Positions 19,612 to 28,423 of a DNA stretch of 64,000 nucleotides are shown piece after piece. The notes beneath the pieces are model-generated. The model worked only from the letters and a program-made list of their open reading frames with translations, had not been told where the DNA came from and did no database searches. Positions within the stretch are counted from its first letter, which is position 1, and every line of letters starts with the position of its first letter. The position numbers were made by a program, and so were the translations under genes. The stretch covers positions 186,001-250,000 of the forward strand of contig NZ_CANSMR010000009.1 of NCBI RefSeq assembly GCF_947648125.1, given 5' to 3'. The DNA comes from an uncultured Bradyrhizobium sp. (lineage in GTDB: Bacteria; Pseudomonadota; Alphaproteobacteria; Rhizobiales; Xanthobacteraceae).

Positions 19612-20490
19612 ATGACCACCGCGAGCGACCTGCGATCCGGAAAGACCCACCGCGACGAGAATTTTCCGGTCGCGTCGTGGATCATTCATCCGCGGCATCG
19701 TGGCCTGATCCTGGCCTTCTATAATTTCGTCCGCACCGCCGACGATATCGCCGATCACGCCACGCTGCCGGCCGAGGAGAAGCTGCGCTATCTCGACCTC
19801 ATGGAGGCCGAGCTGCTCGGCAATGGCGATAGCCAGAAGGAAGCGGTCAGCCTGCGCCGCGCCTTCGCCGAGCGCGGCATGCCGCCGCGGCATGCGCTCG
19901 ACGTGCTGGTGGCGTTCCGCCTCGACGTCACCAAGCTGCGCTACGAAAACTGGGACGACGTGATCGACTATTGCCGTTATTCGGCGATGCCGGTCGGACG
20001 CTTCATGCTCGACGTGCATGGCGAGGATATTTCGACCTGGGCTGCGTCGGACGCGCTCTGCGCCGGATTGCAGATCAACAATCATCTGCAGGACTGCGGC
20101 AAGGACTACCGGAATCTGAACCGCGTCTATCTGCCGCGCGATGCGCTGGCCGCCGCGGGTGCGACCGTCGAGATGCTCGGCGAGGCGAAATCGCAGCCGG
20201 CTCTGCTCAAATGCCTGCAGGCGCTCGCGGTGCGCACCGAAGCGCTGCTCGACCAGAGCAAGTCGCTCGCCGCCGAAGTGAAGGATTTCCGGCTCGGGCT
20301 CGAGATCTCGGTGATCCAGGCGTTCGCCGACAAGATCGTCAACATGCTGAAGGTGCGCGATCCGCTCAGCGAGCGCGTGCATCTGGGCCCGGTCGAATTG
20401 CTACTGCGGAGCCTTGGCGGTGTCGCCGGCGAGACTGCGCGGCGCGCGATCGGACGGCGTGCGGTCTCCAAGACGGCGGCAGGGGCATGA
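19612..20490 (+). CDS. hpnC: Hydroxysqualene synthase HpnC
   Basis: A protein of 292 residues of the trans-isoprenyl-diphosphate head-to-head synthase fold. The first Asp-rich motif is VRTADDIADH and the second NHLQDCGKDYRNLNR. In the HpnCDE route HpnC turns presqualene diphosphate into hydroxysqualene. It heads the operon hpnC-hpnD-hpnE-shc-hpnG, and its stop overlaps the hpnD start (ATGA). The ribosome site is weak, but the ATG agrees with the family N-terminus (RDENFPVASWIIHPRHR). It is told from HpnD by position and by the second motif. Confidence 0.93.
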   Translation: MTTASDLRSGKTHRDENFPVASWIIHPRHRGLILAFYNFVRTADDIADHATLPAEEKLRYLDLMEAELLGNGDSQKEAVSLRRAFAERGMPPRHALDVLVAFRLDVTKLRYENWDDVIDYCRYSAMPVGRFMLDVHGEDISTWAASDALCAGLQINNHLQDCGKDYRNLNRVYLPRDALAAAGATVEMLGEAKSQPALLKCLQALAVRTEALLDQSKSLAAEVKDFRLGLEISVIQAFADKIVNMLKVRDPLSERVHLGPVELLLRSLGGVAGETARRAIGRRAVSKTAAGA

Positions 20491-21323
20491 GTGCTGAGGC
20501 GGCGGCCAACGCAAATTACGGAAGCACCGCGTCGGGCAGCTCGTTCTATGCCGCGATGCGCATCCTGCCGCACGCGCAGCGCGAGGCGATGTTCCAGATC
20601 TACAGCTTCTGCCGGCAGGTCGACGACATCGCCGATTCCGATGGTCCGCGGCCGGAGCGCCTGGCCGCCCTGCAGCAGTGGCGCGACGATATCGATGCGC
20701 TGTATGCGGGACGTCCGCCGGAGCGGCTGAAGGACTATGTCGCGTCGGTGAAGGCCTTCGGCCTGAAGCGCGAGGATTTCGTCGCGATCGTCGACGGCAT
20801 GGAGATGGACGTGCCGCAGGACATCCGCGCGCCCGATCTTGCAACGCTCGATCTGTATTGCGATCGCGTCGCGAGCGCGGTCGGCCGGCTGTCGGTGCGC
20901 GTGTTCGGCCTGCCCGAGGAGGACGGCATCCAGCTCGCCTACCATCTCGGCCGCGCGCTGCAGCTCACCAACATCCTGCGCGACATCGACGAGGATGCCG
21001 GTCTCGGCCGGCTCTATCTGCCGCGCGAATGGCTCTGGCATGCCGGCATCACCAACAACGACCCGGCCCGCGTCACCGCCGACCGCGCGCTGCCGAAAGT
21101 CTGCGCGCCGCTTGCCGAGCGCGCCAAGATGCACTTCCAGAAGTCCGACGAGATCATGAAGCGCAATTCGCGCCGCGCCGTGCGCGCGCCGCGGATCATG
21201 TCGAAATACTACCGCGCAATCCTCGATCTCCTGATCGCGCGCGGCTTCGCCGCCCCGCGTGCGCCTGTGCGGGTGTCCAAGGCCGCCAAGATCGGCATTC
21301 TTCTTCGTTACGCGATCATCTGA
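20487..21323 (+). CDS. hpnD: Presqualene diphosphate synthase HpnD
   Basis: A protein of 278 residues. It condenses two farnesyl diphosphates to presqualene diphosphate, the first committed step towards squalene. Motifs: FCRQVDDIADSDG (first Asp-rich site), then QLTNILRDIDEDAGLGRLYLP (second site), both complete. The start ATG overlaps the hpnC stop by 4 bp and its own stop overlaps hpnE by one base (TGATG), so translation is tightly coupled. Length and spacing are as in other hopanoid producers. Confidence 0.94.
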   Translation: MSAEAAANANYGSTASGSSFYAAMRILPHAQREAMFQIYSFCRQVDDIADSDGPRPERLAALQQWRDDIDALYAGRPPERLKDYVASVKAFGLKREDFVAIVDGMEMDVPQDIRAPDLATLDLYCDRVASAVGRLSVRVFGLPEEDGIQLAYHLGRALQLTNILRDIDEDAGLGRLYLPREWLWHAGITNNDPARVTADRALPKVCAPLAERAKMHFQKSDEIMKRNSRRAVRAPRIMSKYYRAILDLLIARGFAAPRAPVRVSKAAKIGILLRYAII

Positions 21324-22573
21324 TGCAAAAGACCGTTCATATCATCGGTGCCGGTATTTCCGGCCTCTCCGCGGCCGTGCGGCTCGCCAATGGCGGCTAC
21401 AAGATTGCCGTCCACGAGGCGACGCAGCAGGCCGGTGGCCGCTGCCGTTCTTATTTCGACGCCGCCACCAATCTCACCATCGACAACGGCAACCATCTGC
21501 TACTGTCGGGTAACCGCCACGCGGTGAGCTACGCGCGTTCGATCGGCACCGAGGCCGGCCTTGTAGGACCTGCGCGCGCGCAGTTTCCGTTTGTCGATCT
21601 TGCCTCCGGCCAGCGCTGGCAGCTCGACCTCGGCGATTCCCGCCTGCCGCTGTGGGTGTTCGACGAGGCGCGCCGCGTCCCGGACACCACCCTGCGCGAT
21701 TATCTCGCATTGGCGCCGCTGGCCTGGGCCGGAACTGAAGCGCTCGTCGGCAACACGATTCCCTGCAAGGGCGCGCTGTATGACCGCCTGGTGCAGCCGC
21801 TGCTGCTCGCCGCACTGAACGTCGATCCGCCGGAGGGCTCGGCCGGACTTGCCGGCGCCATCGTGCGCGAGACGCTGCTCGCCGGCGGGCAGGCCTGCCG
21901 TCCGCTGATCGCGCGCGACGGCCTGAGCTCGGTGCTGATCGAGCCGGCCGTGAAGCTGCTGCAAGAGCGGGGCCACAGCGTCCAGTTCAGTCACGAATTG
22001 CGTACGCTTGGCATGTCCGGTGATCGTATCAGCGAGCTCGACTTCGGCGGTGGCGACAAGATCACGCTGGCGGCCGACGATGCCGTCGTGCTCGCGGTGC
22101 CACCGCGTGCCGCCGCAACTCTGCTGCCCGGCCTGAAAACCCCGACCAAATTCCGCGCCATCGTGAATGCGCATTTCCGCGTCGATCCGCCGCGCGACGC
22201 CGCGCCCATTCTCGGCGTGGTTGGCGGCCTCGTGGAGTGGCTGTTCGCGTTCCCGCAGCGGCTGTCGGTGACGATCAGCAACGGCGACCGCCTGGTCGAC
22301 ATGCCGCGCGAGGAGCTCGCGCAGGCGATCTGGCGGGACATCTGCAAGGCCTCCGGCGTTTCCGGCGACTTGCCGCCGTGGCAGATCGTGCGCGAGCGCC
22401 GCGCCACATTCGAGGCGACGCCGGAGCAGAACGCCCTGCGTCCCGGGCCCGCGACGGCGCAAAAAAACCTGTTCCTTGCCGGCGACTGGACTGCTACCGG
22501 GTTGCCGGCAACCATCGAGGGGTCGGTGCGGTCGGGTGATCGCGCCGCAGATCTGGTTCTGGCCAGGCGTTAG
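21323..22573 (+). CDS. hpnE: Hydroxysqualene dehydroxylase HpnE (FAD-dependent)
   Basis: A protein of 416 residues with a Rossmann dinucleotide-binding start (VHIIGAGISGLSAAV), the amine-oxidase/desaturase-like fold and a C-terminal FAD contact (LFLAGDWTATGLPATIEGSV). It reduces hydroxysqualene to squalene. The ATG at 21323 shares one base with the hpnD stop. A 45-bp gap separates it from shc, the longest spacing within this operon before hpnG. Confidence 0.93.
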   Translation: MQKTVHIIGAGISGLSAAVRLANGGYKIAVHEATQQAGGRCRSYFDAATNLTIDNGNHLLLSGNRHAVSYARSIGTEAGLVGPARAQFPFVDLASGQRWQLDLGDSRLPLWVFDEARRVPDTTLRDYLALAPLAWAGTEALVGNTIPCKGALYDRLVQPLLLAALNVDPPEGSAGLAGAIVRETLLAGGQACRPLIARDGLSSVLIEPAVKLLQERGHSVQFSHELRTLGMSGDRISELDFGGGDKITLAADDAVVLAVPPRAAATLLPGLKTPTKFRAIVNAHFRVDPPRDAAPILGVVGGLVEWLFAFPQRLSVTISNGDRLVDMPREELAQAIWRDICKASGVSGDLPPWQIVRERRATFEATPEQNALRPGPATAQKNLFLAGDWTATGLPATIEGSVRSGDRAADLVLARR

Positions 22574-22618
22574 ATTCGACCTGTTAAGCGGGCGCGGCTT
22601 TCGATCAGTCGGTCCGCA

Positions 22619-24601
22619 ATGAAGAGGACATCGAGCGAAATGCTTTCGAGAGATCACGGCGTCGCAGTCGATCCGGTCGCGCTGGAGAAGAGCATCTCCA
22701 AGGCAACCGAAGCGCTGCTCGGCTTCCGTCAGTCCGACGGGCACTGGGTGTTCGAGCTCGAGGCCGACAGCACCATTCCGGCCGAGTACATCCTGCTGCG
22801 TCACTATCTGGCCGAGCCCGTCGACGCCGCGCTCGAGGCCAAGCTCGGCAACTATCTGCGCCGCGTCCAGGGCGCGCATGGCGGCTGGCCGCTGGTGCAT
22901 GACGGCCCGTTCGACATGAGCGCCAGCGTGAAGTCGTACTTCGCGCTGAAGATGATCGGCGACTCCGTCGACGCGCCGCACATGGTACGAGCACGCGAGG
23001 CGATCCGTTCGCGCGGCGGGGCTTCCGGCAGCAACGTGTTCACGCGCTTCCTGCTCGCGCTCTATGGCGTCGTGACCTGGCGCGCAACGCCGGTGCTGCC
23101 GATCGAGATCATGCTGCTGCCGATGTGGTCGCCATTCCACATCAACAAGATCTCCTACTGGGCGCGCACCACCATGGTGCCGCTGATGGTGCTCGCCGCG
23201 CTGAAGCCGCGCGCCAAGAATCCGAAGGGCGTCGGCATCGACGAATTGTTCCTGGAGGACCCGAAATCGGTCCGCATGGCGCCGAAGGCGCCGCATCAGA
23301 GCGCGAGCTGGTTCTATCTATTCCGCTCGCTCGACGCCGTGCTGCGCGTGATCGAGCCGATGTTTCCGAAGCGCCTGCGCCAGCGCGCGATCGATGCCGC
23401 GCTCGCCTTCACCGAGGAGCGGTTGAACGGTGAAGACGGCATGGGCGCGATCTATCCGCCGATGGCCAATATCGTCATGATGTACGAGGCGCTCGGCAAG
23501 GACGAGAGTTTCCCGCCGCGCGCCGTCACCCGCCGCGGCATCGACAAGCTGCTGGTGGTCGGCGAGCACGAGGCCTATTGCCAACCCTGCGTCTCGCCGG
23601 TGTGGGACACCGCGCTGACCTGCCATGCGCTGCAGGAAGCGGGCGGCGACGATACGCTCGCCAAGGCCAAGCAGGGTCTCGATTGGCTGAAGCCGCGCCA
23701 GGTGCTGGAGCTGAAGGGCGACTGGGCGGTCAAGGCGCCGGACGTGCGTCCCGGTGGTTGGGCGTTCCAGTACAACAACGATCACTATCCCGATCTCGAC
23801 GACACCGCCGTGGTCGTGATGGCGATGGACCGCGTGCGGCGCCACAGCGGAACCAGGGAATATGACGAGGCGATCGCGCGCGGCCGCGAGTGGATCGAGG
23901 GGCTGCAGAGCCGCGACGGTGGCTGGGCCGCGTTCGACGTCAACAACCTCGAATATTACCTCAACAACATCCCGTTCTCCGATCACGGCGCATTGCTCGA
24001 TCCACCGACCGAGGATGTCACCGCGCGCTGCATCTCGATGCTGGGCCAGCTCGGCGAGACCGCCGAGAGCAACAAGGCGATGGCCGACGGTATTGCCTAT
24101 CTGCGCCGTACCCAGCTCGACGAGGGCTCCTGGTACGGCCGCTGGGGCCTGAATTACGTCTACGGCACTTGGTCGGTGCTCTGTGCGCTAAATGTCGCAG
24201 GGGTCGATCGCAACGACCCGATGATTCGGAAAGCGGTCGATTGGCTGGCGTCGGTCCAGAATCAGGACGGCGGCTGGGGCGAAGACGCCGTCAGTTACCG
24301 GCTGGATTACAAGGGTTATGAAGTTGCGCCGTCGACCTCCTCGCAAACGGCATGGGCTTTGCTTGGATTGATGGCGGCCGGAGAGGTCGAAAATCCTGCC
24401 GTTGCGCGGGGGGTGGAGTACCTAAAGGCAACACAGACGGAAAAAGGGTTGTGGGACGAGCAGCGATACACAGCTACGGGGTTTCCGCGGGTATTTTACT
24501 TGCGATATCATGGCTACTCGAAGTTCTTTCCGCTCTGGGCGCTGGCGCGGTATCGGAATTTGAGAAGCACCAATAGCAGGGTGGTAGGGGTCGGGATGTG
24601 A
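22619..24601 (+). CDS. shc: Squalene-hopene cyclase
   Basis: A protein of 660 residues, full length. The protonating motif DLDDTA lies at residues 392-397. Several QW repeats are visible: QSDGHWVFELEAD near 38, RDGGWAAFDVNN near 435, GSWYGRWGLNYVYG near 505 and QDGGWGEDAVSY near 555. It cyclises squalene to hopene and hopanol at the inner membrane. The start is uncertain: ATG 22619 gives the longer form, while ATG 22640 has GAGGA upstream at a slightly long distance. Its TGA overlaps the GTG start of hpnG by 4 bp. Confidence 0.95.
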   Translation: MKRTSSEMLSRDHGVAVDPVALEKSISKATEALLGFRQSDGHWVFELEADSTIPAEYILLRHYLAEPVDAALEAKLGNYLRRVQGAHGGWPLVHDGPFDMSASVKSYFALKMIGDSVDAPHMVRAREAIRSRGGASGSNVFTRFLLALYGVVTWRATPVLPIEIMLLPMWSPFHINKISYWARTTMVPLMVLAALKPRAKNPKGVGIDELFLEDPKSVRMAPKAPHQSASWFYLFRSLDAVLRVIEPMFPKRLRQRAIDAALAFTEERLNGEDGMGAIYPPMANIVMMYEALGKDESFPPRAVTRRGIDKLLVVGEHEAYCQPCVSPVWDTALTCHALQEAGGDDTLAKAKQGLDWLKPRQVLELKGDWAVKAPDVRPGGWAFQYNNDHYPDLDDTAVVVMAMDRVRRHSGTREYDEAIARGREWIEGLQSRDGGWAAFDVNNLEYYLNNIPFSDHGALLDPPTEDVTARCISMLGQLGETAESNKAMADGIAYLRRTQLDEGSWYGRWGLNYVYGTWSVLCALNVAGVDRNDPMIRKAVDWLASVQNQDGGWGEDAVSYRLDYKGYEVAPSTSSQTAWALLGLMAAGEVENPAVARGVEYLKATQTEKGLWDEQRYTATGFPRVFYLRYHGYSKFFPLWALARYRNLRSTNSRVVGVGM

Positions 24602-25356
24602 TTGTTGAGGCGGGGGCCGCCGAGACCGTGGGCAGTAGAATTGATCCTCGGCCGGTATTGATCGTGACTGGATTGGTGCAGGAGGCCCGTATCGCAGCGG
24701 GTCCCGGCATGATCGTGATTTGCAGCTCGAGCGATCCGCAGCAACTGCGTGAATTGCTGGCGACGCTGGATCCGACGACCTTCCGTGGCGTGATTTCGTT
24801 TGGCGTGGCCGGCGGGCTCGATCCGTCGCTGAAGTCGGGCGACGTCGTGGTCGCGACCGAAGTGATGTCCGGCGATACCCGTTTCCTGGCCGCGTCCGCC
24901 TTGAACGAAGAGATGATCGCCAGCGCCGCGCTGAAGCGCCGCAGGATCGTCCGCGGCGGGCTTGCCGGCGTCGAACAGGTGATCGCGGCGAAGGCCTGCA
25001 AGGCCGCGCTGCGCTCGATGACGGGCGCAGCCGCAGTCGACATGGAAAGCCATATCGCGGCAGCCTATGCCGCCAAGGCGGGCGTTCCGTTCGCTGCGCT
25101 GCGCGTGATCAGCGATCCCGCGCACCGCGCGCTGCCCGAGCTCGCGAAGTCTGCGGTGAAGCCGAACGGCGACATCGATCTACGCAAGGTGCTGCGCGGC
25201 ATCGTGCGCAATCCGCGGACGCTGCGGGCGCTGGTGTCGACCGGTATAGATTTCAACCGCGCGCTGCGCTCGCTACGCAGCTGCCGCGGCTTCCTGCTCG
25301 GCAACGACGTGCTGATGCCGGTGGAAGATGTTTTGATCACGGCCAAGGCGGCCTGA
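24598..25356 (+). CDS. hpnG: Adenosylhopane nucleosidase/phosphorylase HpnG
   Basis: A protein of 252 residues of the nucleoside phosphorylase (PNP/MTA-SAH nucleosidase) fold: FGVAGGLDPSLKSGDVVVAT and the purine-site signature AAAVDMESHIAA. It removes adenine from adenosylhopane, giving ribosylhopane, after HpnH has attached the adenosyl group. The GTG start overlaps the shc stop (GTGA). It is the last gene of the hpnC operon, and a strong terminator follows 67 bp later. Confidence 0.92.
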   Translation: MIVEAGAAETVGSRIDPRPVLIVTGLVQEARIAAGPGMIVICSSSDPQQLRELLATLDPTTFRGVISFGVAGGLDPSLKSGDVVVATEVMSGDTRFLAASALNEEMIASAALKRRRIVRGGLAGVEQVIAAKACKAALRSMTGAAAVDMESHIAAAYAAKAGVPFAALRVISDPAHRALPELAKSAVKPNGDIDLRKVLRGIVRNPRTLRALVSTGIDFNRALRSLRSCRGFLLGNDVLMPVEDVLITAKAA

Positions 25357-25423
25357 TCCAACTGTCCCGGGCCAGGACAGCGTTGCTCGCCGCACCAAGC
25401 TCAAAACAATCAAGCTCAAAAAT

Positions 25424-25456
25424 AAAGGCCCGATCGCATCGCGATCGGGCCTTTTG
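25424..25456 (+). terminator. Rho-independent terminator of the hpnC-hpnG operon
   Basis: The stem AAAGGCCCGATCGC / GCGATCGGGCCTTT closes a 3-nt loop and is followed by TTTTGCTTT. It marks the end of the hpnC-D-E-shc-hpnG transcript, so hpnH and hpnN must have their own promoters. Confidence 0.92.
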
Positions 25457-25755
25457 CTTTGGTGCCCGGATGATTTGGCTCGATGCCACGCAGGTCCGGG
25501 TTCGCTGCATTCAACGGGCGATTTACCGGACGTGCATTTGCCGGCTTGCGGGCTGGTGACCCTCAAGGCCTGCTCCTGCCTGCGCGGATCACTGCAAGCC
25601 TCCGACGATCACTGGTCCCTGCGAGCCCAGCCGCCGCAGCGTCCGCGGCGGTATTCGCCGTCCTGTGACCTCGGACCGCCCCGTGGATGCTTGACAGATA
25701 CCGCCATTCAACAGAGTGTGAACCATGATCCTGTATTCATGAATAAAGGTTCATA
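25457..25755. other. Intergenic region upstream of the TetR gene
   Basis: About 300 bp after the hpnG terminator. The only signals are a TTGACA hexamer at 25691-25696 and the TetR operator candidates near the right end. Open frames through here on both strands lack ribosome sites or family likeness and are not called. Confidence 0.5.
25719..25753. promoter_or_regulatory. Candidate TetR operator(s)
   Basis: Two overlapping symmetric signals lie directly before the TetR start. A perfect 12-bp palindrome TATTCATGAATA sits at 25734-25745, and TGAACC (25719-25724) faces GGTTCA (25748-25753). They do not share a centre. The position, straddling the expected promoter and ribosome site, suits self-repression by the TetR protein. 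Confidence 0.5.
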
Positions 25756-26400
25756 ATGGCAATCGCGGCGGTTCGCCTCAATCAGCTCGTCGAGACCAAG
25801 GCCCGCATTCTGGATGCCGCCAGGGAGGCGGTGGCGCTGAGTGGGTGGAAGGACGCCCAGATCGCCCTGATCGCCTCACGGGCCGGCGTGGCCACGGGCA
25901 GCGTGTATCGCTACTTCGACTCGAAGGCGGACCTGTACGCGCAGGTGCTCGCCCTGGTTTCCGAGCGCGAGGTGGCCGTTGTCGCCGCGATCGTCGAGGC
26001 GGAGGGATCCGCGTCCCAGTGTCTGGTGGACGCGATCTACACCTTCGCCGTCAGGGCGATGCGTGGCCGTCGTCTGGCCTATGCGCTGATCGCCGAACCC
26101 TGTGAACCCGAGATCGATGCGGCGCGGCTGAAATACCGGGCCGCCCTGGCCGATCAGATCGCAAGGCTGGTTCGGCGCGGCATCGCCGACGGCGAGTTCG
26201 TCGAGATCGATGCGAATGTCGCGGCATCCTGCGTGGCCGGCGCGTTCATGGAGGCGCTGGTTGGTCCCCTCGCGCCCGAAGCAGCCCCGGACTCCGACGC
26301 GGCAAAGGCGATCGCTCAGGCGATCGCGGGACTTTCCGCGCGCATGCTGTTTCGCCATCCCGCGCCTGAATTGACCCCTGTATCGAGAGTCTCCGCATGA
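25756..26400 (+). CDS. TetR/AcrR-family transcriptional regulator
   Basis: A protein of 214 residues. The N-terminal helix-turn-helix (about residues 15-60) reads TKARILDAAREAVALSGWK, then IASRAGVATGSVYRYFDSKADL, the classic TetR signature. The C-terminal ligand-binding domain is all-helical and unassigned. Its stop overlaps the next start (ATGA), where an AidB-like acyl-CoA dehydrogenase once began; such TetR/acyl-CoA dehydrogenase pairs are common. That partner is now truncated, so the regulator may have lost its main target. Confidence 0.9.
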   Translation: MAIAAVRLNQLVETKARILDAAREAVALSGWKDAQIALIASRAGVATGSVYRYFDSKADLYAQVLALVSEREVAVVAAIVEAEGSASQCLVDAIYTFAVRAMRGRRLAYALIAEPCEPEIDAARLKYRAALADQIARLVRRGIADGEFVEIDANVAASCVAGAFMEALVGPLAPEAAPDSDAAKAIAQAIAGLSARMLFRHPAPELTPVSRVSA

Positions 26401-26951
26401 ATGCGCGTGTCCAGCCGGCTACCGCCGCGGAACCGAAAGCCAGTGCGTTCGCGACCCATGAAGTCCGCAATCAGGCGCGGCCGGCCACAGGCTTCAACGC
26501 GTTCGATGACGACCGCGTGTTGAGCGGCCAGATCGCAAGGATGGTGCCATGGGCGAAAGACAAGCTCTCTGCGCTCGGAGCCCATGCCGGCAGCGAAGCT
26601 GTGCAGGAGGCCGCGCGGCTTGCCAATGAGCACGAACCGAAGCTCTTGACCCATGACCGGTATGGCAACCGCAATGATTGGGTCGAGTTTCATCCGGCAT
26701 GGCATCAATTGATGGCGCTGGCGTTCCAGAGCGAGGTCCATAGCCTCACCTGGTCGACGCGCGAGCCGCATGGCCATTTGGCGCGCGCGGCGCTGAGCTA
26801 TCTCTGGAGTCAGATCGAGAGATCACGGCGTCGAGCCTCGTCAAGATCGACATCGAGGGGCGGACCTTGCTGCAGCCCGACCACGGCTACAACGTCAACG
26901 TGGCCGGCTTCTATCTGCATGCCCCGATCCATCGCGCGCGGCCCGACGTGA
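26397..26951 (+). pseudogene. AidB-like acyl-CoA dehydrogenase, N-terminal fragment fused out of frame
   Basis: Residues 1-141 match the start of AidB/isovaleryl-CoA-dehydrogenase-type flavoproteins: THEVRNQARPATGFNAFDDD, then LLTHDRYGNRNDWVEFHPAWH and LARAALSYLWSQIE. The likeness stops near 26818; the following 43 residues (RSRRRASSRST and on) are Ser/Arg/Pro-rich out-of-frame readthrough of an aldolase gene. A complete member is about 550 residues, so the FAD and acyl-CoA domains are gone. The ATG overlaps the TetR stop. I infer a deletion that removed most of this gene and the start of the next. Confidence 0.82.
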
Positions 26952-27457
26952 AGTGCGTCCTGCATACCCACACCAGGGCAGGGACCGCGGTCAGCACGCT
27001 TGCCGAAGGGCTGCTGCCGCTGTCGCAGACGGCGATGCGGTTTCACGGGCGGATCGGCTATCACGACTTCGAGGGGCCGGCGATCGACCGCGACGAATGC
27101 GACCGCGTCGTCGCCGATCTTGGCCGCAACAACGTGCTGATCTTGCGCAATCATGGCCTCCTGGTCTGCGGCAACACGATTCCGCAGGCGTTCAATGCGA
27201 TCTACTGCCTGGAGCAGGCCTGCCGGATCCAGGTCGATGCGCTCGGCTGCGGCCGGCCGCTGCACGCGCCGAGCGAACTGGCGATCGACAACACGGTGAC
27301 CTGCTTTGCCGGCACCGAGATCACGCTCGACAATGAGTGCGACACCAATCCGGTGCTGAATGAAGCGGTGCAAAATCTGCAAGCCGGCTACGGCTTGCTG
27401 GAATGGCCGGCGCTGCGGCGCAGGCTCGACCGCATCGACCGGAGCTACGCACAATGA
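26819..27457 (+). pseudogene. Class II aldolase/adducin-family protein, N-terminus missing
   Basis: From GAG 26819 the frame reads EITASSLVKIDIEG, the middle of the class II aldolase N-terminal region. It continues with zinc ligands in VLHTHTRAG and NHGLLVCGNTI and reaches a normal C-terminus. About 40-50 N-terminal residues expected in the family are absent, and no start codon precedes the homology in this frame; the first possible start is TTG 26867, inside the domain. The metal site survives, but stable protein is doubtful. The stop overlaps the DUF2520 gene start (ATGA), showing these two were once an operon. Confidence 0.8.
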
Positions 27458-28353
27458 GCCCGTCGCCGTCGGCGTTGCGGATCGGCTTCATCGGTGCCGG
27501 CCGCGTGGCGCAGACGCTCGCACCGGCGTTCGCCCGCGCGGATCTGAACGTCGCGGCCTTCTACAACCGCGGTCTCGATCCCGCGCAGCGTCTCGGATCC
27601 CGGGTGCCATCGGCACGGCCGATGACCGACGCGCAACAGGTCGTGGACAGCTGCGACATGGTTTTCCTCACCGTGAGCGACGACGCAATCCTGCCGGTCT
27701 GCCGCGATCTGCGCTGGGAGCCGCGTCACCGCGTGGTCCATTGCAGCGGCGCGACCGAACTGGCGGCGCTCGATCATGCGCGCTCCGCGGGCGCCGCCAC
27801 CGGCGGATTTCATCCAATGCAGATGTTTGCAAATCCCGACGTCGCGCTTGAGGGGCTGCGCGGATGCACCGTCGGCATCGAGGCAGAGGGCGACTTCCGG
27901 CACGACCTTGAACGGCTCGCCACCAGCATCGGCTGCGAGCCATTGGCGCTGCCGGCCGGCGTGCGGGCGATCTATCATGCCTCGGCCTACTATGTCGGTC
28001 CGTTCCTGATCTCGCTGCTCAAGGAAGGCGTCGAGCTCTGGAAGAGTTTCGGTGCCAGCGAGGCCGACGCGCTGCGCGCCATGATGCCGCTGCTGCGCGG
28101 GACGGTCGCGGCCGTTCTCGACGGTGGCCTCGCCAACGGCATGGGTGGCTGCGTGGCACGCGGCGACGTTGGAACGGTCCTCAAGCACCTGCGGGCCCTA
28201 GACGAGCGCTTTCCCGCCTCGGGCGCGCTGTACCGCGAACTTGCGCTGCGCAATGTCCCGCTCGGGATCGAGCGTGGCACACTCAGCGCTGCGCGCGCCG
28301 CAGAGATCGAGCAGTTGCTGTTGCGAACCCGGCAAGAGCAGGCGGCATCCTGA
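27454..28353 (+). CDS. Rossmann-fold DUF2520 oxidoreductase-like protein
   Basis: A protein of 299 residues. The N-terminal NAD(P)-binding domain (RIGFIGAGRVAQTLAPAF, then VFLTVSDDAI, VVHCSGA and GGFHPMQMFANP) is followed by the all-helical DUF2520 domain (about 150-290). The overall plan resembles prephenate dehydrogenase or 6-phosphogluconate dehydrogenase-type enzymes; the substrate is unknown. It is translationally coupled (ATGA) to the truncated class II aldolase, a partnership that suggests a shared carbonyl-compound pathway. Confidence 0.85.
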   Translation: MSPSPSALRIGFIGAGRVAQTLAPAFARADLNVAAFYNRGLDPAQRLGSRVPSARPMTDAQQVVDSCDMVFLTVSDDAILPVCRDLRWEPRHRVVHCSGATELAALDHARSAGAATGGFHPMQMFANPDVALEGLRGCTVGIEAEGDFRHDLERLATSIGCEPLALPAGVRAIYHASAYYVGPFLISLLKEGVELWKSFGASEADALRAMMPLLRGTVAAVLDGGLANGMGGCVARGDVGTVLKHLRALDERFPASGALYRELALRNVPLGIERGTLSAARAAEIEQLLLRTRQEQAAS

Positions 28354-28357
28354 TCCA

Positions 28358-28394
28358 AGAAAAAGGGCCCCGGTTCGCTGAACCGGGGCCCTTC
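28358..28394 (-). terminator. Rho-independent terminator of ispH-hpnH (possibly bidirectional)
   Basis: AAGGGCCCCGGTTC pairs with GAACCGGGGCCCTT around a 3-nt CGCT-type loop. Read on the minus strand the stem is followed by TTTTTCTT, so it ends the ispH-hpnH transcript. It also lies just past the DUF2520 stop on the plus strand. Confidence 0.88.
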
Positions 28395-28423
28395 AATCTT
28401 CTGCTCTCCGCTCACATGGAGCA

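Noticed and set aside
25454-25756. 100-residue frame between hpnG terminator and TetR
   Set aside because: It starts inside the terminator, has no ribosome site and no family likeness, and overlaps the TetR operator.
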